A stretch of 64,000 nt of DNA from Deltaproteobacteria bacterium (GTDB taxonomy: Bacteria > Myxococcota_A > UBA9042): contig JACKFC010000005.1 in NCBI GenBank assembly GCA_020632665.1, positions 1 through 64,000 on the forward strand, written 5' to 3'. The first letter of the stretch is position 1; every line of letters begins with the position of its first letter. Below are positions 61,401-64,000 of this stretch, piece by piece. Below the pieces are notes generated by a model. The model ran no database searches. It saw nothing but the letters and a program-made list of their open reading frames with translations, and was not told the origin of the DNA. A program made the translations under genes and the position numbers.

Positions 61401-62396
61401 CAGCCATTGGTAGCGATCCTCGCCGAGCATCTTGAAGCGCTCGCGGTACTCGGCCTTCTCCAGCGCGTCGAGCGCGGCGAAGAGCTCCGGAACGACGGTC
61501 TTGTTGGCGTAGTGGAAGCTCTTGCCGCCGGACGCGTCGGCGACCGACGCCAGCAGATCGAGGTCCAGCTTGGAGAAGATCGGGTTGCCGTCGTTGTCCT
61601 TCAGCGTGCCGGTGACGCTGCCGTCGGCGGCGACGATCGGCACCGGATCGCCGAAGCTGCTGCCGACCCCGACGGTGAAGACGCGGATGCCCTTGGCCGC
61701 CGCCTTCTTCGCCGCCTCGACGGCGTCGCCCTCGTGCGCCTCGCCGTCGGAGAAGATGACGATCGCCTTGTGCTTGCTGCCCTTGAATTGCGGCACGAGG
61801 TTGCCCTGCAGCTTGGCCTGCTCGTTCTGCTCGCTGCCGGTCAGCACATCCGAGGCGACGGCGATGGCGCGGCCGAGGTTGGTGCCGCCAACGGGCATAT
61901 CCTCGGTCCGCAGCTCGGCCAGGTAGGTGCGGATCACCTCGTGGTCCGTCGTCAGCGGGCATTGCACGAAGGGGATGCCGGCGAAGGGCACCAGGGCCAC
62001 CCGGCCGCCGGCGAGGCGCTCGAGCAGGCCGGAGATCTCGAGCGAGGTGCCCTGCAGCCGGTTCGGCACGATATCGCGGACCAGCATCGACTTGCTGGCG
62101 TCGACGGCGAAGACGATGTCGATGCCGGCGTTGCTGACTTCGGTCTCGCGTAGGCCGTAGCGCGGCCGGGTCGCCGCGCCGACCAGGAGCAGCAAGGCCA
62201 CGCCGATCAGCAGCTCGCGCGCCAAGGCGCGACCCGGCGAGCGGCTCGCCACCAGGCGGTGGACGACCTTGCCGGTGCCGAGGCGGGCGAGGGCCTTGTC
62301 CGCGCGGCGCACGCGCAGCACGCCCCACGCGGTGACCGCGAGCGCCACCAGCGCCAGCCAGGCCAGCTCCGGGTTGCCGAAGGTCAACGCGTCCAT
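58464..62396 (-). CDS. batB: BatB-BatC fusion: VWA, TPR and four PPC-like repeats
   Basis: A 1310-residue protein. Two N-terminal membrane segments flank into a von Willebrand A domain (about 92-290) with a complete MIDAS (Asp99-x-Ser101-x-Ser103 in VDASKSM, TNLGRA later, FSDGEAH). A membrane pair (about 325-365) and TPRs (about 415-570) follow, as in BatB plus BatC. Unusually, four domains of the bacterial pre-peptidase C-terminal type come next, starting near 576, 717, 837 and 1070, each with C-x-n-EPND-type and LCPxDxDW-type motifs. The tail (about 1215-1290) is a Gln/Asp/Glu/Lys coil ending in KNPRNLEAEEALRKSP, typical of BatC. A GGGAGGAGG site precedes the ATG. Confidence 0.9.
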   Translation of the reverse strand: MDALTFGNPELAWLALVALAVTAWGVLRVRRADKALARLGTGKVVHRLVASRSPGRALARELLIGVALLLLVGAATRPRYGLRETEVSNAGIDIVFAVDASKSMLVRDIVPNRLQGTSLEISGLLERLAGGRVALVPFAGIPFVQCPLTTDHEVIRTYLAELRTEDMPVGGTNLGRAIAVASDVLTGSEQNEQAKLQGNLVPQFKGSKHKAIVIFSDGEAHEGDAVEAAKKAAAKGIRVFTVGVGSSFGDPVPIVAADGSVTGTLKDNDGNPIFSKLDLDLLASVADASGGKSFHYANKTVVPELFAALDALEKAEYRERFKMLGEDRYQWLLGPALLLLLIALSLSERRRAVVPVVAALLLLFAGPTARQAAAQTAEAPAAAAADAPAAGSPEDERTQAERRHDRSLLDRENPDVAEGRDLLAAGKAGEARAAFEQAQKTRPEHAILWYDLAIAQAVIGLHSEAAVAFGRCLSALDEADPELEADLHYGAGTNQLLWGQAVEKKNAAEANVNAGGGAAPDPAPTDPPPGEAASKEDPSEHYRLAVESLQKALVVAPGRAEVRKNLEIAVLLAYPPCERRDTAYEPNERPTEAKPLKLSTEERETSFDLRSCPLDRDVLSLDLQRGDRLTASIEIGSEEAPQAIDPLLGAAGGEKVLDLALLDATGMERLRGSEPGKPAVTEVQRTVIKDAERLLLDVRNVTGVEAPYKLEVKVLPACERLEDKLEPNDSIETARAVGAGQPLALRLCPRNDDHLAVGLARGEGLIVRAKHKLELGADQIEIDILDRSGRVLRSAAKRGEGMIARLANAPMDGAYIVRVRGGIDTEADVELQLEVTPPCALRDDAYEQNDAAIAGNRLDKDELRGPIEDLHLCPGDDDWYRVELAEGESLFVDLVAQIEELPDVPGLAGALTVTVYDAAGEVWGEGRGAALGADAKALNRTTAVLAPPPGTYWVRVTGGGVADPIFPLPPLPDGAREVEVDAPVAGPGGQAGGQAGGLPPPGPAQPAPPGIRATPLGPGGGQPGAAGAAPSGPSKIRKVILPEGYPMPAVDPVRAQLDLPYRLGLRVLPPCPEGNDEQEPDDKPSEAKPIEVGSERLYRVCKGDQDWIEIQQKAGQHVQVSARYDFAHGALSLKATSEDGTGELAVGQTQAPALPGKSTGKDDTPAARRGRTATTGLMVKGEKKDRVIKIQVLPAEGSENFYILRVEEPPPPSDNNQQQNNKNDDNKDDKKDDNDENKDDKQDQKDQQDEPQQDENDPKDDKDPAQQQEQEQQEALRQQMQRHDKNPRNLEAEEALRKSPFRNQRPIKDW

Positions 62397-62418
62397 CGTT
62401 GCAGCTTCCTCCTCCCGG

Positions 62419-63534
62419 CTAGGCCGGGAATCGCCCCAGCACCGTGCGGCGCAGCAGCAGGTCCAGACCGAGCAGGAGCAGCCCTGCCACCAGCCAGCCG
62501 AAGAAGAGCTCGCTGCGGCTGGTGTGTACCTTGACCTCGAAGGTCGTTCGCTCGAGATCCTCGAAGTCTTTTTCGAATTTCTGCGGATCGTAGGACGCGT
62601 AGAAGCGTCCGCCGGTCAGCTTGGCGACCTGCTGCAGCAGCTCGGGATCGGTCGGGAAGGGCCGGTCCGGCCGTTGGTAGACGACCCGGCCGAAGCGGTC
62701 GCGCAGCAGCGTTCCGCGCAGCGGGTCCATCGCCGGCAGGCGCGACTCGCGGCCGTTGCCGACCAGGAAGGTATACATCCGCACCCGCTCGCGATCCGGC
62801 AGGCTCGCGACGTATTTCGGCACCGTCAGCGGATCGAGGCTGCCGCCTTCCTGCTTGCCGTCGGTGATCAGGATCAACATCTTGCTGCGCGATTTGCTCT
62901 TCTCCAGGCGAAGGAAGGCGCGGTTGATCGCGTCGCCGATCGCCGTGCCCGAGCCGGCGATGGTGCAGCCGTTGCGGCAGCCCTGCTCGTCCTGCGACAT
63001 CCGCCGGCCGTCGTCGAGGACCAGCGCGTCGAGCGCGTTCAGCAGGCGGACATAGTCCAGCGTCGGTGGGAAGCGCAGGTAGGCCTCGCCGCCGAAGATC
63101 ACGAGGCCGATGCGGTCGGCGCTGCGGCGGCGAATGAATTCCTTGAGGATCCGGCGCGCGGTGCCGAAGCGGTTCAAGGGCTCCTCGCCGCCGGCCTGGA
63201 TGCGCTGGATCTCGTCTTCGGTGGCGTCGATCGCGTTCATCGAGCCCGACATATCGAGCGCGATCATGATGTCGATGCCGTCACCGGAGAGCAGCTCACG
63301 ATCGACCTGCTGCGGTCGGGCCATGGCGACGATCAGCACGCAGATCGCCGCGACCCGCACCGCGTCGGGCAACCAGTGCAGGCGGGCGCGCGGCGAGCGC
63401 GGCACGGCCTTGGCGATCCGCAGCGAGGAGAATTGCAGCGTCGCCGGGCGGCTGCGCAGCCGCTGCCAGCCGAGCCAGAGCGCAGGGGCCAGCAGCAGCA
63501 GGAACCACGGGTGCTCGAAGGTGAGTCCGGTCAC
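62419..63534 (-). CDS. batA: BatA, von Willebrand A membrane protein
   Basis: A 371-residue inner-membrane protein with two N-terminal membrane segments (about 8-24 and 56-74), a periplasmic or cytoplasmic VWA domain (about 85-310) and a C-terminal membrane segment (about 345-365). The metal-ion-dependent adhesion site is complete: Asp94-x-Ser96-x-Ser98 in LDMSGSM, a Thr in SGTAIGDAI and ITDGKQEGG. It is the first Bat gene in the window. The ATG overlaps the stop of the RDD gene (ATGA). BatA and BatB are expected to form a membrane complex. The loop DEQGCRNGC in the VWA domain adds two Cys not usual in the family. Confidence 0.93.
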   Translation of the reverse strand: MTGLTFEHPWFLLLLAPALWLGWQRLRSRPATLQFSSLRIAKAVPRSPRARLHWLPDAVRVAAICVLIVAMARPQQVDRELLSGDGIDIMIALDMSGSMNAIDATEDEIQRIQAGGEEPLNRFGTARRILKEFIRRRSADRIGLVIFGGEAYLRFPPTLDYVRLLNALDALVLDDGRRMSQDEQGCRNGCTIAGSGTAIGDAINRAFLRLEKSKSRSKMLILITDGKQEGGSLDPLTVPKYVASLPDRERVRMYTFLVGNGRESRLPAMDPLRGTLLRDRFGRVVYQRPDRPFPTDPELLQQVAKLTGGRFYASYDPQKFEKDFEDLERTTFEVKVHTSRSELFFGWLVAGLLLLGLDLLLRRTVLGRFPA

Positions 63535-64000
63535 GACGGCCTCCCCCCGAGCAGGAGCGGCAGCACCAGCGCGGTGATCGCCAGCAGGCTCATCAGCAGG
63601 GTCGGCAGCCAGGTCGGCCGCGGCGTCCGCAGTCCGTAGCGGCCGTCGATGACACGCGTCTTCGCGGCCTGGTCGCCGAAGCGGCGCAGCTCCGGCAGCT
63701 GCAGCAGGGTCACGATCTCCAGGATCAGGCCGGCGCCGGGCAGCAGCAGGGCGGCGTTGCGCAGCAGGCGCTGGCCGGCGGTCGCCGATTGCGCCTCGCG
63801 GCTCGCTTCACGCGCGGCGCGCTCGTCGTGCAGCGCGGCGTCGGGATCGACCTCGGCCTCGGGATCCCACTCGGCGATGCGCAGGCCGAAGACCGATTTG
63901 CCCGGCGAACCCTCACCGAGCAGGTCGCGGCCGGCCATCCAGAGCAGGAAGAGGAGGTAGGCCGCGTCGAAGAGGCCGCGCTGGCCGGTGTCGATCGCCA
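63531..64000 (-). CDS. RDD-family membrane protein (5' end missing)
   Basis: The C-terminal 155 residues of a protein whose N-terminus lies beyond the right edge. The first hydrophobic segment (LFDAAYLLFLLWMAGRDLLG) leads into GSPGKSVFGLRIAEWDPE, the second RDD motif (GxxPGKxxxGLRV). A charged loop and two further hydrophobic segments (AALLLPGAGLILEIVTLLQ; TLLMSLLAITALVLPLLLGG) follow. RDD proteins are small membrane proteins, some acting as ion antiporters. A Met at 63938 inside the frame is not the start. Its stop overlaps the BatA start, so it belongs to the same transcript. Confidence 0.75.
   Translation of the reverse strand, partial: AIDTGQRGLFDAAYLLFLLWMAGRDLLGEGSPGKSVFGLRIAEWDPEAEVDPDAALHDERAAREASREAQSATAGQRLLRNAALLLPGAGLILEIVTLLQLPELRRFGDQAAKTRVIDGRYGLRTPRPTWLPTLLMSLLAITALVLPLLLGGRPS

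Noticed and set aside
1..64000. tRNA, rRNA, insertion sequences, phage or conjugation genes
   Set aside because: No T-loop (GGTTCGAATCC-type), transposase DDE/HUH motif, terminal inverted repeats or phage structural genes were seen on reading; short tRNAs could still be missed by eye.

Overview
The window is GC-rich (about 70 percent by eye), densely coded DNA. It looks like the chromosome of a Myxococcota-type (delta-proteobacterial) bacterium. The clues are a Ser/Thr kinase with the HRDVSPHN catalytic loop common in that phylum, a myxobacterial CGD..GEECDDGN disulfide repeat, many lipoproteins with Cys-rich or Gly/Ser/Thr-rich tails, PEGA, PilZ, IPT/TIG and TPR-CHAT proteins, and complete codon-bias shadows on the opposite strand of most genes. 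I see no tRNA, rRNA, insertion sequence, prophage or CRISPR array. Only the first 394 bases lack a full gene, and they hold regulatory signals.

Left part (1-11.8 kb): a cobalamin riboswitch with its own promoter points leftward out of the window. Next come a terminator and a repeat-containing lipoprotein gene, a degenerate NlpC/P60-like lipoprotein, a 70-residue protein, mutS2 (reverse), and a divergent AAA-type ATPase with TPRs. A PEGA-domain membrane protein, a lipoprotein metallophosphoesterase and a small conserved-looking protein follow on the reverse strand.

Middle-left (11.8-19 kb): threonine aldolase, then a tightly packed set: a fused 2Fe-2S/molybdopterin hydroxylase of the xanthine dehydrogenase family, a protein with a degenerate GGDEF-like domain, an M20 allantoate/N-carbamoyl amino acid amidohydrolase, and a nitrilase-superfamily carbamoyl amidase. 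This reads as an N-heterocycle (purine or hydantoin/ureide) degradation cluster.

Middle (19-29.8 kb): a same-strand run of exported proteins rich in peptidases. It holds an S9 peptidase, a trypsin-like lipoprotein with full H/D/S triad, a Lys/Ala/Pro-rich exported protein ending in a strong terminator, a secreted TPR-CHAT (caspase-like) protein, an HELGH metalloprotease, and then a dCMP-deaminase-family enzyme.

Middle-right (29.8-43 kb, reverse): a secreted protein with P-type, C1q-like and disulfide-repeat regions; an operon of a giant IPT/TIG lipoprotein, YgfZ and a small P-loop kinase; a double-domain SppA with an unusual N-terminal barrel-like region; a lipoprotein with a 15-bp coding tandem repeat; and a glutamine amidotransferase. 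PepP, a membrane Ser/Thr kinase, an unknown acidic protein and an SGNH hydrolase follow on the forward strand (43-48 kb).

Right part (47.8-64 kb, reverse): a long transcription unit with ATGA-type overlaps, beginning with a truncated RDD protein and a Bat (aerotolerance) locus: BatA, a BatB-BatC fusion carrying four PPC-like repeats, and a BatD-BatE fusion. It runs on through two lipoproteins and a FadL-like barrel. A Cys-rich lipoprotein, a two-PilZ protein and an esterase form the tail. A recurring promoter pattern (TTGNCN, 16-18 bp, TAGNCT or TATNNT) can be read upstream of many genes.
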